Assembly (NCBI RefSeq): GCF_025399195.1
Contig: NW_026252088.1
Span: forward strand, 248,001 to 312,000
DNA from: Umbelopsis ramanniana AG
Taxonomy: Eukaryota; Mucoromycota; Umbelopsidomycetes; Umbelopsidales; Umbelopsidaceae
Length of the DNA: 64,000 nucleotides
Direction: 5' to 3'
The position numbers and the translations under genes were made by a program. Each line of letters begins with the position of its first letter. The stretch's first letter is position 1. This document shows positions 1-11,741 of the stretch, piece after piece. The notes beneath the pieces are model-generated. The model was not told the DNA's origin and searched no databases. It saw only the letters and a program-made list of their open reading frames with translations.

Positions 1-1998
1 ATCCGGAGAGATACCAACATCAGATGACTTTTCTGAATTGAGCACTAGTACTAGTGAGGTCGAAGAAACTCAGGCGACTTCTGGAACGGTGTCTGATTCA
101 GAAGAGAATATAACTATTACATCTAAACACAACGACCAGAATTCCAATACTGTCGGTTTCGAACAAAAACTAGCTCCCAGTGAGGAACTCGTGGATAAAG
201 CTGTAGCTGTAGTTTCTCAGAACGATGAAGACGTGCAAAACTTCAGCAACAATGCGACGCAGGAGGCAGCCGAAGCAGAAAATAAGTTATCCCCAGACAG
301 TGATAGCATTCCCGAAGACCTTGAAGGAGACGGTAATGCTGACGAGTTCAATAATTTTCCAAACCAAGAAACCAATTTCGCATTCAATGAAGACGGTCAG
401 AATGACGACTTTGGTGACTTTGGGGATTTCGACGGACCTGGAGACCTATCCAATGTAGACGACGATTTTGGTGATTTTGGCGACTTTGACGAAGTTTCAG
501 AAATGAAAAATTCGATTGAGACACAACCTGAAGATATTCATTTAGATGGAATCGACAGTTATGTAAGTATTCCCGCGTAATGCGAGTCATGTCACAAACG
601 ATTTCTAATACAGCTTTCATTAATTTTAATCAATATAGCTGCAGTCACTGCAGGATGGGGATGTGAGCAATGTGACCGGGTTTCTAGACAGTTTCTTCGA
701 CAAATCATTGGAAAACAGCACGCCAGAAAATACTTCAAATTCGATCGAATCAATAATTGGAAGTCCAACTTCGCCAGATCCAATACAGTCGCCCTCTGAA
801 AGGAACTTGAACGAAAGAAGCAGAGCACTCCTTTCAACAGAAACCTCGTAGGTTTTATTCGATATGTAATCTGTTTTACTGTTCCCTTTTAATGACGCTC
901 ATAAACCAGCATGGATCTGTGGGACAAGCTCTCTACGGATTCAGTATTCTACAATCCAATCACCGGAGCAGTTGGGCAATTTCAGTGGACAAGATCAGAA
1001 ATCAATAAGGTGTATCTACGATCTCTTGGAGTCACCATCAATGTTGATGATGTAAGTATAGTAATGATTACGATACGTTAAACGGCTCTTGTACTAGGAA
1101 TGACACAGCAATACATATTCGATTAGGCTCTGCGTCATTCATCCTCCTCACTTCCTTCATCGCCTTATATGGAGACGGTAAGGTCACCAAATGGAAGGGC
1201 AAGTCAGGGAGGCTATCTAGAAAAGAAATCACCCCCGCCGCGGATGGATAGGAAGAGGTCTTCTAAGCATCATCAACACACAAAAGCTAGTTCGCTGTCT
1301 GGAATCAACTTACCAGTGCGTGAGATCAATGTTGTTGAGCCTAAAAAGCCGGAACCCGAACCTGAGCTGGATATTGATATAGCGAGAGCATATTGCGAGC
1401 TTACGGAGGGTACGTATTTGTTTGGATTAAGTAACTGCCTCTTGACATGAATACTAATATGTCTCTAGATACTGTCCGGGTTTTCCCTGCTGTGAAGCTA
1501 ACATCTATCATTACTGACTTGACGCGACTTCAACGACAAGCTTCGGACTACTTGCAATACCTTCTTGACCAACGAGAGCAACTGATAATGGACTCAGAAA
1601 CATACAATGACCTAATTAGCTGTATTGTTGGTCATGCACAGAGATTACGTGAACAGAGCCCCAAGGACGCCAGCCCAGCAATGGTCCAGAAAAAGAAACA
1701 AGGCAAGTATTTAGGGGGTACATTATGTGTTGGGCCACATAAACTTTCTCTAACACTTCTTACCGCAGGGTCAATGTCTCTAGGAGGAATTGGTCTAAAG
1801 CGGAAAAGTCAGCAAGCTGCCCCTGGGCAGGCTGCGTTTAGTGCCTCCATGGGTGGTGGTGTTGTAGGTATTAAGAATTCGGCTGGCACCGGAACGCGCA
1901 AAATAGAGCGAGGACATAGTACGAGCTCCATCCAACCCGTGGCGACAACCTCAACTCCAAGTCAAAATGCAGCCCATAAGGAAAGCTTACATGACTAG
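1..1998 (+). CDS. Aftiphilin-like clathrin-binding protein (5' end outside window)
   Basis: Partial gene, open in frame from base 2 with no start codon in the window. Exons: <2-562, 639-847, 910-1051, 1127-1409, 1469-1702, 1769-1998. The acidic N-terminal part carries repeated GDFGDFD boxes like the acidic-Phe motifs of aftiphilin and gamma-BAR proteins. Exon 3 encodes MDLWDKLS, then GQFQW and YLRSLGV, the order seen in the aftiphilin clathrin-binding box (LW-x-x-L, ..QW.., ..LG.). A Leu-rich helical stretch follows (about 1480-1640) and the tail is Gly/Ser-rich. Family knowledge: these proteins act at the trans-Golgi network and endosomes as clathrin/AP adaptor accessories. The last intron (1703-1768) is GC-AG and a multiple of three, so retention would insert 22 residues without a stop. 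Role is inferred from motifs only. Confidence 0.7.
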
Positions 1999-2060
1999 AC
2001 ATCGATACCCCTACTCTGAAAAGCAATAGTGTTTTTATTTCCTCAATAATATAAAAAATC

Positions 2061-2085
2061 CAATACAATACAATACAATACAATA
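2061..2085. repeat. (CAATA)5 microsatellite
   Basis: Five perfect tandem copies of the pentamer CAATA. They lie just after the stop codon of the aftiphilin-like gene and before the convergent polymerase gene end. Confidence 0.9.
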
Positions 2086-2193
2086 GATTAGCTTTTGAAG
2101 ATCTTTTCAAAGCCCATGTAAACCCTAGCATTTCACCTTCCAGCTATTTTTTTGCTTCCTTTTCTGCTAAGCGTACAGACGCTGTTCACCACA

Positions 2194-4430
2194 CTAACAG
2201 TTTCGCAGCTCCGGCTCGAGCCATGGTATACCAATGACTTCAAATGCTTCTTTTTCATCAGTCACAGGGATGCGATGAGAGTGGCTACGATCTGTGAAAA
2301 TTCCAAAGCTTGCTACATGCAGTCCCTTTGTCTGAAAATTTTCAATGTATTAGCATCGATGGTTGTCGCCCAACAATACTCTAATTTTCTGTACCTCGGC
2401 ATATGATCTCAACGATCTCTCAAACTGGCGAGATCCAGTCCATCCGAGTATGGTTGTGTATAACTGGCTAGGAGGTGCAACAAGGATATCGACTTGTCTT
2501 AGAATTCCTGTACTTGGTTGCAAAAAGGCTGTGTAGCACTGCACGATAGTGGTGAACATTGCGTCGACAGTTGCAGAGATACCCGCTTTGATAACTTACC
2601 GAATCTATTAAATCCTTATTGGCATCTACCAACGATTTCTCTTCAAACCTATTAGCGCTCGGCTCAGAATATCGTAGTTTGTGGACAATGTACCCTGTAA
2701 ATATGGTTAACTTAGGTGTTACTTGTGGTTTCAGCATCAAAAATTACCTTTGCTGCACAAACGGTCAACTAGATTCTTCAAAAAGTTTTGGTTTTTAAGC
2801 TCATCTGGATGACTTAAAACAAGATCAACATCTCCATTGGACTCTTTACCCCGCCTATTGAATTACGCATGAGGAAAAGAAAAGTCACTATGACCTTGTC
2901 GACTGTAACCTGTGTATCAAATTGGTACCTAACCTGTAACCACCAACTGGGTAAATCTCACAGCCTGGTAACAGATCTTTAGCTTCTTTTTCTATTATAC
3001 CAAGAATCTCTTCGCAATCCTTCCGTGACAATCTGCGCAGCTTCATAAGTACCACTGTTTGTAAAATAGAATCAGATCATGTTTACGCATTACCTTTGAT
3101 TCAATTGATCGAAAAGCTCGATCCCAAGTTTAATAGTCGGTGGCAAGCTGGCATTCTGGTACACTTCATCTAAACTTCGATACCCAGAGTTCCACCATTC
3201 CTGGGCCAAGTTTTGGCCCACGCCTTTTCATCAAGATAGTCAGTGATACAGAAACTTGGTTCAATCAAGAGATTGAGAACGTACCCCAAACTTTCAAAAA
3301 TTTGCTCATGACATGAAATTTAACATCTGATTCTATAGCCTTTGCTTCTGGTATAGTTCCAGTTTTGAGGAAAACTCGTATGGACTCCTTAATTTTGTTC
3401 CCAATACCTATTTACATGGTTAAAGAACGATGTGATAGTGTCGATGGGAGTAGGTCTATACCTTTGATTTGTTGTGCTTCTCTGCTACTCCGAATTTCTC
3501 TTGGATATGCCTTGATACAAAACTAAATCAGTATGATTGCCTGAAATCATACACATCATAACCTCATGACATTACTTTTAATGCGGCTATTGCATGCCTG
3601 TAAGAAAGCGAGCTCATACTTTCACCATTGGTATGCCTTTTCATCTCCAACAGCTCCAATAATCGAATCAGCTCTTTGTTATACTTTGGCTCAAAGGGTG
3701 TCGGCCGCAAGCACTCATGAAAAGAGTTGTGGAATTTCGGATCAATATCAATTTCTGAAAATATCCAACATTAAAATAATTGCGGCAAGCTTGATCAGAA
3801 ATCGCAGGTTACCTTCATCACTAGAATCTGACGTGCTATCTTGTTCAAATGGTGTGGATTTCTCTATGTCATCAGCCGGCTCTGGTGAAGACAGTCTCGG
3901 AGGTTTCTGTTCAATGTCGAGGTGTATTGCATAGTTTTTTGTCGACAGTTTCGTTTCCTCCTTCACACAGTCATTAATCCATTTTACATCAATGATTGGC
4001 GCCTAACCAAATTAAAGGTAAATATCTTGATGATTCGTTTAGATCAGAATTGGCTATACTATACCTGTGTCGTTTGAATATGGCGCGCAAGACGTGCTGG
4101 TGCCTTCATTCCTGTCAGAATCATATTTGCATTCGCTTGATCTGGGGAAATCTCCCCCCCTACAGCCGTTGATAGAAAAGTTTCAATATGTTATAACAAT
4201 ATTAAAAATCTGCCGCAAAGGCTATTACCGTGTGCTTTTATCATATTCTTTACAGTGCTCACTGAAAATGGACCCAACTTCGTCTCCACAATGAAGATTC
4301 GCATTCCAGTAAATATTGCCATCGTCAGATCTCGCAGTAACGAAGCTGCACAAGACCAAAAATGTGCTTTTTCCACCTTTGGGTTTACAAACAGCACGTC
4401 GTTAACCCTGCAAACGAAAAATGACTTCAT
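2194..4430 (-). CDS. POL4: Family X DNA polymerase with BRCT domain (Pol4 / Pol lambda-mu type)
   Basis: Twelve exons on the minus strand (plus coordinates): 4430-4229, 4159-4065, 4002-3813, 3754-3576, 3522-3462, 3407-3285, 3223-3094, 3032-2934, 2854-2748, 2694-2600, 2538-2395, 2331-2194; 520 aa. An N-terminal BRCT domain (about residues 37-125) has AHGGE, PARLARHI and the WINDC tryptophan. Next come the 8-kDa region with the helix-hairpin-helix KGIGNKI, then the palm motif GGYRRGKESNGDVDLV with metal-binding Asp368 and Asp370, and a third Asp444 in RQVDILV. The WTGS and C-terminal IPWLEP motifs also fit. The role is gap filling in end joining and base excision repair in the nucleus. The start is uncertain: Met at 4322 would begin directly with the BRCT domain. 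The exon start at 3522 adds four residues (FCIK) that could be intronic. Lambda versus mu cannot be settled here. Confidence 0.9.
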
Positions 4431-4969
4431 GGTTTCGTATCAATGACTAAGTTTCAGACATACTCTCTACGGGAGATTATGAGTAGATTCAGGCTCTACT
4501 TTAGGCTCTACTTATTAGATAACGTGAATTCATGCTAAGTATCGCTTTGACAGCAGAAAGTGCTTGCCCATTGCCTTGGCAAGCACTATGTTGAGGTGCT
4601 CTTAGTAGATTGCCAACTGTTCTTGCTAACTGTAGTCAACTATATTCTGAATTTTTGATAAATGGCGTTCAGGGTGAAAATATCATTCCCAGAAGATCAT
4701 CCGTGGCACCAAAACAACGAGTCAACAATCATGCCCGCATAAGACCATGCTGTAAATACCCAACCATCCGGTATCAACTTTTTGTTTATTCTTTCGTGAA
4801 CTTCCACTTAGCTCGCTCAAAGTACCTTAGTGAATGGTTCTAAGGGATATATCATGGTGAGAATGTATACATGATTGCTTTAGTGTCGGTGAACCTGTGT
4901 TCTTAACAACCACCGAGCAAGACGTACCATCATAGATCTAGCCCTTTTGAACGCAAACCTGGTCATGGA
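4431..4969. other. Intergenic, divergent promoter region
   Basis: This lies between the divergent polymerase X and methyltransferase-fusion genes. No conserved coding frame, repeat or RNA gene was seen. It must hold both promoters, but no clear TATA element stands out. Confidence 0.6.
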
Positions 4970-7900
4970 ATGTCAAAGTTTCCAGGACAGAACCCCAGGC
5001 TATACTATGACCAAGATATAAGAGTAAGCGCACACAGGATGCAAATGCTGGCACCGTTTCAGTTTTTGACACCTTGAACTAGGCACAACTTCGCCCCCAT
5101 GCATCGTCAGAAACACTGCAGAATAATGTCAATGGAAATAGCTACCAGAATCAGTACCTAGCGTATCATGTCGAAGCAGAATACTATACAATCTTCAAGG
5201 GTGCGCAAAAGCTTCTGCCCTCGAAAAAGCAACCTCAAAATGATATACCATATTTTGACAAGCCGAAGGAAACTCGCAAAATTTTTTCCGGTGTGAAAGT
5301 TGCCCAACCTCGGACCGTAACAAGAAAGATAGATGAAACTTTCCGGGTCAGCAAGCATACATCTGCCGGTCCAAGGAAGATGATGATGTCTCTTAAAAAG
5401 AAGAAGACTGAAAATTCTTGCAGCGCTACAACCTTCCATGTTTCTTTGGACAATGCCGACGAGGAGGATATGTACAGTGGCTGTCAGGATGTAGAGGAGG
5501 CAGTTAACCTTGATCCACTTCAAGCTAGAAAGCCTGTGAACAAGTATAGACTAAAGAATCAAAAATGGACACGATGGGATGTTGTTGATCGTCAATATCT
5601 GTCATTCTCGGACTCAGAAGGGAACAGCGACACTTTCACTACTAGTGGCAAAAACGATGCGACAATGGAAGTTTCACAGCCGAATGAGGAGTATGTACAG
5701 GAGAACGGTGACAATGATGTTGAAATATCCAACGCCGATGCGAAGGAAGAAGACGAGGACGACGCACTGCAATCAGATGATGACGTTGTGGGGCCATGGC
5801 ACGAAGCTACGCCTCCAGTTGCACTACATTCTGTGGAGACTTCCACATTGAGCGGTATGCAAAAAAGTGGTATACTGGAAGAGACAGCTGTACAGACATC
5901 GAAAGAAACTCAAGAAATCAATCCTGAGGCCCAGCTCACTAGTGTTTCGAACACTTTTGACATACCAATCTTGAACGCGACAACCGTTGCATTTAGTTCA
6001 GCTCTTGTTGCTTTAACAAATGACACTGTCTCCGGTATCGTTGCGCCGAATTCAAAAGCTATCACTGCTAATCGAAAAGTGAAGGTTATGGACACAGTCG
6101 CTGCTCGAAAAGCAACCACCAAGGCCAAAGCAAAACCACAGCATCCTCCTACCAAATCGTCCTATGCGATCAAAACAGACAAGAAGATGAAACAGCAGAC
6201 AGCAAGTAAAGGGAAGAAGGGTAAAAAGAAGGGCAAAAAACAAGTAAAGAAACCTACTCAACCTCAAGAAGAATTTAGCACTACAGGTGCATTCCTGACT
6301 AGAGGTACCGCGCGACAACTGGCGGGTCCTTACGGATTTCAGCCTAACCCTTTCAACTACCACCACAAGCAAGCTGTAGAAGTTCTCAATATCAACGGCT
6401 GTTGGTACAGTGGCGTGTTAATGGAAATGAATAGTGGAAGAGTCAAAGTTAAATACATAGACTGGAAGGAGCACGAATGGATTATCGTTGGATCTCGGCG
6501 TTTGCGACCGGTTGTGGAATCTGCCACTGTAGATGAGGCTGCCAAAGTGGCAGCAAACCAAAATCAACCAGAGTCTAGCTTGGCAGCGGTTGCCACTGAA
6601 AATGACGAAACCGTAATTGCATCCAACGCTGACCTGCTAGTAGCAAATCCTACTAATTTATCAAACAGCAATAACTTAACACCTCAAGTTATCAGGGATG
6701 AAATTGGATCCGTTAATGAACTGCATATGCTCCAACAGAACAGCAACGATCCTTCAGAAACTAGCTTTCAGACGCCTGAAAGTCCTGGTTCAGCTTTGCC
6801 AATAAAGAAGCGAGTAGTAGCAGAGCCAGTGATACACGAGTATAGGACAACTGGAGCTTTTGCAACTAGGAATGCCTTGCGAGAACTAGCCGATCCTCAC
6901 GGATTTACACCAAACGCATATGGGTAATGTAACGACTGGGAATTCGAATGAGAGAACACTTTTACTGACCTTCTCATCATGACGCAGGTATTCTTATCAA
7001 TGCAGAGTGGAAGTTCTTAACGTCAAAAAGTTTTGGGAGCCAGGAAATCTTGTAGCCATGGACAAAAATCGTGTTAAAGTGCGTTTTGAAGGGTGGGACG
7101 AGGAGTCTGATGAATGGATTACGATGGGCAGTCGGAGGCTGAGAGTGATGGCCCAAGTGGACCAGGAGAATAGTTTGGAAAGCTTACTTGTGCATGAACT
7201 CAACCCTGAGTTATTAGACGAAGCAAGAAGGCCAACGAAGCGAAGAGTTCTCGGGCCTGACGACGAGTTTTGGATTACGCAAGCAAGATTGCATGAAGAA
7301 GCGGAGCGTAATAAGAAGCGACGAGGTAAACCGAAGGACGACGATGCCTATACTGAAAATGCCCAGGACAGTTTGGAAGCAGCTGATGTAGAAAAGGAAA
7401 ACAAGCAAGAATTAGCCATGTTCCCTCCTAACATATATGGCTATTACTTGATGCAGCACGTTCATGTATTGCAGATGGATCGCAAGTTCTACGAAGCACG
7501 TTTGGTGGCAATGGCCAATGGAAAAGTCAAGGTACACTACTGTGGCTGGAGTAAAAAGCTGGAAGAAGCCGTGACATGCGGAAGTCCTCGCATTCAGTCA
7601 TGGAAAGGAGGAGACATCAACATCTGTGTCGAGCCAGAATACGTAGCCGGAGCTCAAGTGATACAAAATGTGCCAGAAATACTCCCACCAACGGATGAGT
7701 TACAGCCTAGTATACCAAACTTTGTAAGACGTAGCGTAAGGACACGGAAACCTACATACAAGTGCCGCGAAGGTTCTCCCTCTGAATTTTCGTCCGCTAC
7801 ACTCTGGCTGCATCCGTTTGGAGTTCCAGATGAGGATAAAGAGGTTGATGTTCGAAACCATTTGCGAAAGATCAAGCAGCGTTTTATAGAACAACCAGAA

Positions 7901-10900
7901 TATTACAATGAAATGGAACTGGACGCAGACGGAAATGGTAAGTGCTACAGCAACTCAGGAAATGCAGTATGTGTGCTCCATGTTAATAAAGCTTTCGATC
8001 AGGAGACGTAGCTGTTGTTGTTTATTGCAAACAGTGTAGAGTCGTCATCAACAAATTCAGATACTATTGTACCTACTGCGAAGCTCCAACTGAAAGTCAA
8101 ACTATCCAAACATTCGACTTATGCTTAAAGTGCTTTGATCAGGACTTTCCCTTCTGGCATGAACATCCTCGTTCTGGTTTTGCGGTGCAAGCTCTTCTGG
8201 AGACAAAAGATGATGCCCTAGAGTACATTTCTCCCTCATGGGAAGAAGACGTCATAGATCCAGATTATGTTCCGGATGCTACTGATGAATGCTTCCAGTC
8301 AAATGCACCAATTGAAAGTGATGAAGGATACAAGTATCTTTCGCAATGGAAGAAGCGAAAGATATGCGCCCTTTGTAATGACGATGATACCAGTGCGGAT
8401 TTGGGTGGATTTGTAGGACCGTTCATTATTGAAACTTTCAACAAGAGAGGAGAAGAAAAGAGGAAGTCGTTTTGGATCCATGACGCTTGTGGAAGGTACT
8501 CACCTGAGGTTGTCGTCACTAAAGAAAACAAATGGTATAATGTGACAATTGCGCTACGTAGAGGCCGAGGAGTGGTAAGTACTAGAAAAAAAAAGAATAT
8601 TCAGTCGTCTTCTGTACATACGTTGCATTAAACGAACCCCATTCCAGAAATGCGCAGCTTGTAAAGAAAAAGGCGCCACTATTGGTTGCTTTGACGGAGA
8701 CTGCAACAAAAGCTTCCATATACCATGCACACGTAAGCCTATCAATTATTTTAAGAAAGGAGTCATTTTTTGGTGCCCAGGGCATGAAGAATACTATAAC
8801 AAGAAAGGTAGGTTTTCAACATTGAGTGGAAATAGACAAATCTAAATGGATAACTTCAACTATGACTTCAGACACCTATGTCAACATCTTTCACTGTGAC
8901 GCTTGCTCTAGAAAAATGGAGCAAAATACTTGGTTCAGCTGTCTACCTTGTAGTCAGGAATATTTTTCGACCTTCGATTTGTGTTTGGAATGCTTTGAGG
9001 GAAGTGGACGCTCCAACCACGAGCATGATGAAGATTGTTTTGAGGAAACATGTAAGTGTAATAATAAATATGATATTAGGTTATGGCTTGAACTTATTAT
9101 TCTTTAAGCCATGGAGATTATAAAAGAAATGGAAGCTCAAGAAGCAGCTGAAAAGGCGCGCAAGAAAGCAGAAGCTAGAGCTGCACGTAAGTCTGGTCTC
9201 ATTATATGAGCCACTATGGCAATCTATTTTTATTTTCTCATGCGTGACAAATTTCAGGTGCTGCAACCAAGAAATGCAACTTGTTCCCAAGACGGGATCA
9301 CAAAAAAGGGCTGTATTGCTCTTATTGCAATACCCAAGAAACTGTACGCTGGAGAAAAGGGTTTGATGGTGTCCTGATGTGCGAAGCCTGTTTCGAGTTG
9401 GCCTCATTGGACTTGATACAAGATGAACTGCCACTGGTGCTTGACGAAGAAGCCGACCATACCTATGCTGCATCAATTGAAGACTATAGTCATAAGCCAT
9501 ATCTGACAAGGGAAGCATTATCATCCACAAAGTTCGACGACATGAAATCAAATGCTGTTCGCTTAGCATCCTATGCACCTGTGGAACACCAGCTTTTCTC
9601 TCTCTCATTCGATAGTACGTATTTCGACATTCCTGGTAGGGCGCCACGCTGGGCATCTCATAGTGGAACTGACTATCATGGCACATGGCTGCCGCAAACT
9701 GTCAGACGGTGAGCTAAAATGTAACTTATCATCGATCTGCCCAACGTTTACTTGCTAATGCGCATGTATGTAACAGGGCCATTCTTCGGCATACTCGCAA
9801 AGATGACAGAATTTTATCGAACTTCTTAGGAAGAGGTACTGACGCTATAGAATGCTTCCTACTACAAAGACGGTATGTTTTCGAGAGAAATTTTCTTCTT
9901 AATTTGATTAGCGAACTTATACCTTGATATCTGTAGCTGCTGTGGTGTGGATATCAACCCTGCTGCTGTATCGCTCTCTCAGAGAAGTTGCTCCTTTGAA
10001 ACTCCTCCAGGACTGACAACTGCAGAGCATAGGCCAATTATTGTACAGGCGGACTCTCGTAAACTGACAGGTGCGCTGTTTGCAGATGAATCGTACGACC
10101 ACGTTCTATCCCACCCGCCATACAAGGATTGTGTAGCTTATTCACTACATATTGAGGGCGATCTTTCCAGGTAACAGTTATTGGTGTGTTTTCAAACTGT
10201 TTTGAGGACGGTCACTAATTTGGCGTAATTTTTGGTAGATACACAAACCCTCTCGATTTCCAAGAACAGTACGATAAATGCGTCAGAGAAAGCTGGAGGT
10301 TGGTTGCATATTAGTAACATGTAATTATGAAAAGCATGACACTATAACATGGTACCTTTAGATTGCTCAAGATGGATCGAAGGCTAACACTTGGAATTGG
10401 TGATAATCGAGAACATTGCTTTTATATACCTGTTGGATTCCAGTTGATCAGGTTGTATATTAACAATGGCTTCGAGCTTGAAGAATTGGTAAGTCTCTGA
10501 CAATGCGATTATATGTTATATTTTCCTTTCTACCATTGTATCATTTTATTTACACTTACTCATCTCAAACACTTCTACATATACATCTTCCTGTCAGATT
10601 ATCAAACGTCAACGATACTGTTCGGCATTTGGCCTTGGAACTTATCTTTGTGTGCAGTTTGACTTTCTGGTATTTACCCATGAGTTCATTGCAACCTTTC
10701 GCAAAGTACCACGCAATTCAAATGATAAGATGGATTCGTTCGATGGTAAGTACCAGTGATATCCTTATTTGCAACGCTTATATACTAAATGTTTGCCGCT
10801 TGCCATAGCCTCCAACACAAAGAGCCAAATGCGAATTACATACACATGCAGAGAGATACCAAGGTCGCCCATTGCTCGAAAAAGCGTGGTGATGGGAACC

Positions 10901-11741
10901 GTATGGCTGTTCAAACCATCCAGTAGGCACTCGTTTGCCCAACTATGTACATCAAGAATGGTCGAGCGGTTTGGCAAGGATGAATCTAACTGGGAACATG
11001 TTGAGCTAGAAATCATATCAGATAATGACGACTCAAGTTTAAAGCCGTCCTTGGCAAATATAGCAACTGACTCAATGGTTGTAGAGGATGAAGGGTTGTC
11101 TATCTCAAGCTATGAAATCGAGCGTCAGAAACGGATTGATGAAAACCGGCTTGCTCTGCTTCAACTGGTAAGCTCCCTGTCCACCCCTTTTATCCATATC
11201 AACGATGATCTAACCTATTTATTCTGCATGGCAGGGGTTGATATCCGACCTCAGTGAAGAATCAAGCGATTTTACACATTATGAAGCCATGATCAGAAAG
11301 GCAGCATTGCCTTACCCTGCGCCACTGACAGTCAGGGTTGTGACACACATCCCTCACCATTTTCTCACACCTGATTCCATACCATTATACAGAGAAAACG
11401 TGGTTCAAATTGCACAGGATTCTGTGAACAAGCTAGCTGTTGGCGGCATGTTCATCGTGGGCACACAAGACTACAGAGATGATGAAGGGAAGCTGTGGCC
11501 AATTAGCATGCTCATCATGGAAGACGTAAATCGACATATAGGTGAAAAAATTCTCAAACTAAAAGAAATGGTGGTTACAGTCCCAGAAGGCTATGCCAAA
11601 GATCGAAGCAAGCCGATCTCCTTCGATACGTACGAGCCTGAAGTGTGCTTATTGGATATAGATGAGGCGCAAAAACATGAAATTGATGTACCGATTGTTC
11701 ATGCTATTTACCTTGTTTTCATGAAAATGGGTCCCCCTTAA
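4970..11741 (+). CDS. Chromatin-reader / bacterial-type DNA amino-methyltransferase fusion
   Basis: Fifteen exons: 4970-5023, 5083-6923, 6988-7937, 8012-8574, 8648-8807, 8872-9051, 9109-9186, 9258-9708, 9777-9872, 9937-10170, 10239-10298, 10362-10488, 10598-10745, 10809-11167, 11235-11741; about 1935 aa. Order: acidic/Lys-rich N-terminus; three Tudor-like repeats (about 417-495, 605-686, 777-838) with core VEVLN...RVKVKY..W..EW; ZZ finger (about 952-1005); extended PHD (about 1065-1190, ending FHIPC..WCPGH); second ZZ (about 1195-1245); short helix; GATA-type finger CX2CX17CX2C (1296-1320). Then the methyltransferase: YHGTWLP, SAM motif FLGRGTDAIE with GVDINP, catalytic motif HPPY (1517-1520), then DLSRY, GIGDNRE and HEFIATFRK. 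The closest match I recognise is prokaryotic N6-adenine/N4-cytosine DNA methylases with HPPY. Residues from about 1768 look like a second, degenerate C-half. Likely a nuclear DNA methylase; substrate base unknown. The start codon rests on exon 1 splicing in frame. Confidence 0.85.

Noticed and set aside
3566-3934. 122-codon plus-strand frame
   Set aside because: Antisense to the polymerase X exons encoding the end of the BRCT domain and the 8-kDa region.
8808-8835. A 28-nt intron between the ePHD and second ZZ exons of the methyltransferase fusion
   Set aside because: Too short for a spliceosomal intron. The acceptor at 8871 gives a normal 64-nt intron in the correct phase.
9081-9686. 201-codon minus-strand frame inside the methyltransferase gene
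   Set aside because: It lies antisense to exons encoding the conserved GATA finger and the start of the methyltransferase domain, has no recognisable domain, and spans introns of the plus gene. A coding shadow.
9709-11234. Very recent horizontal transfer of the methyltransferase domain from bacteria
   Set aside because: The domain is cut by seven introns of host-typical length and phase and shows no obvious base-composition break. Any transfer would be ancient.
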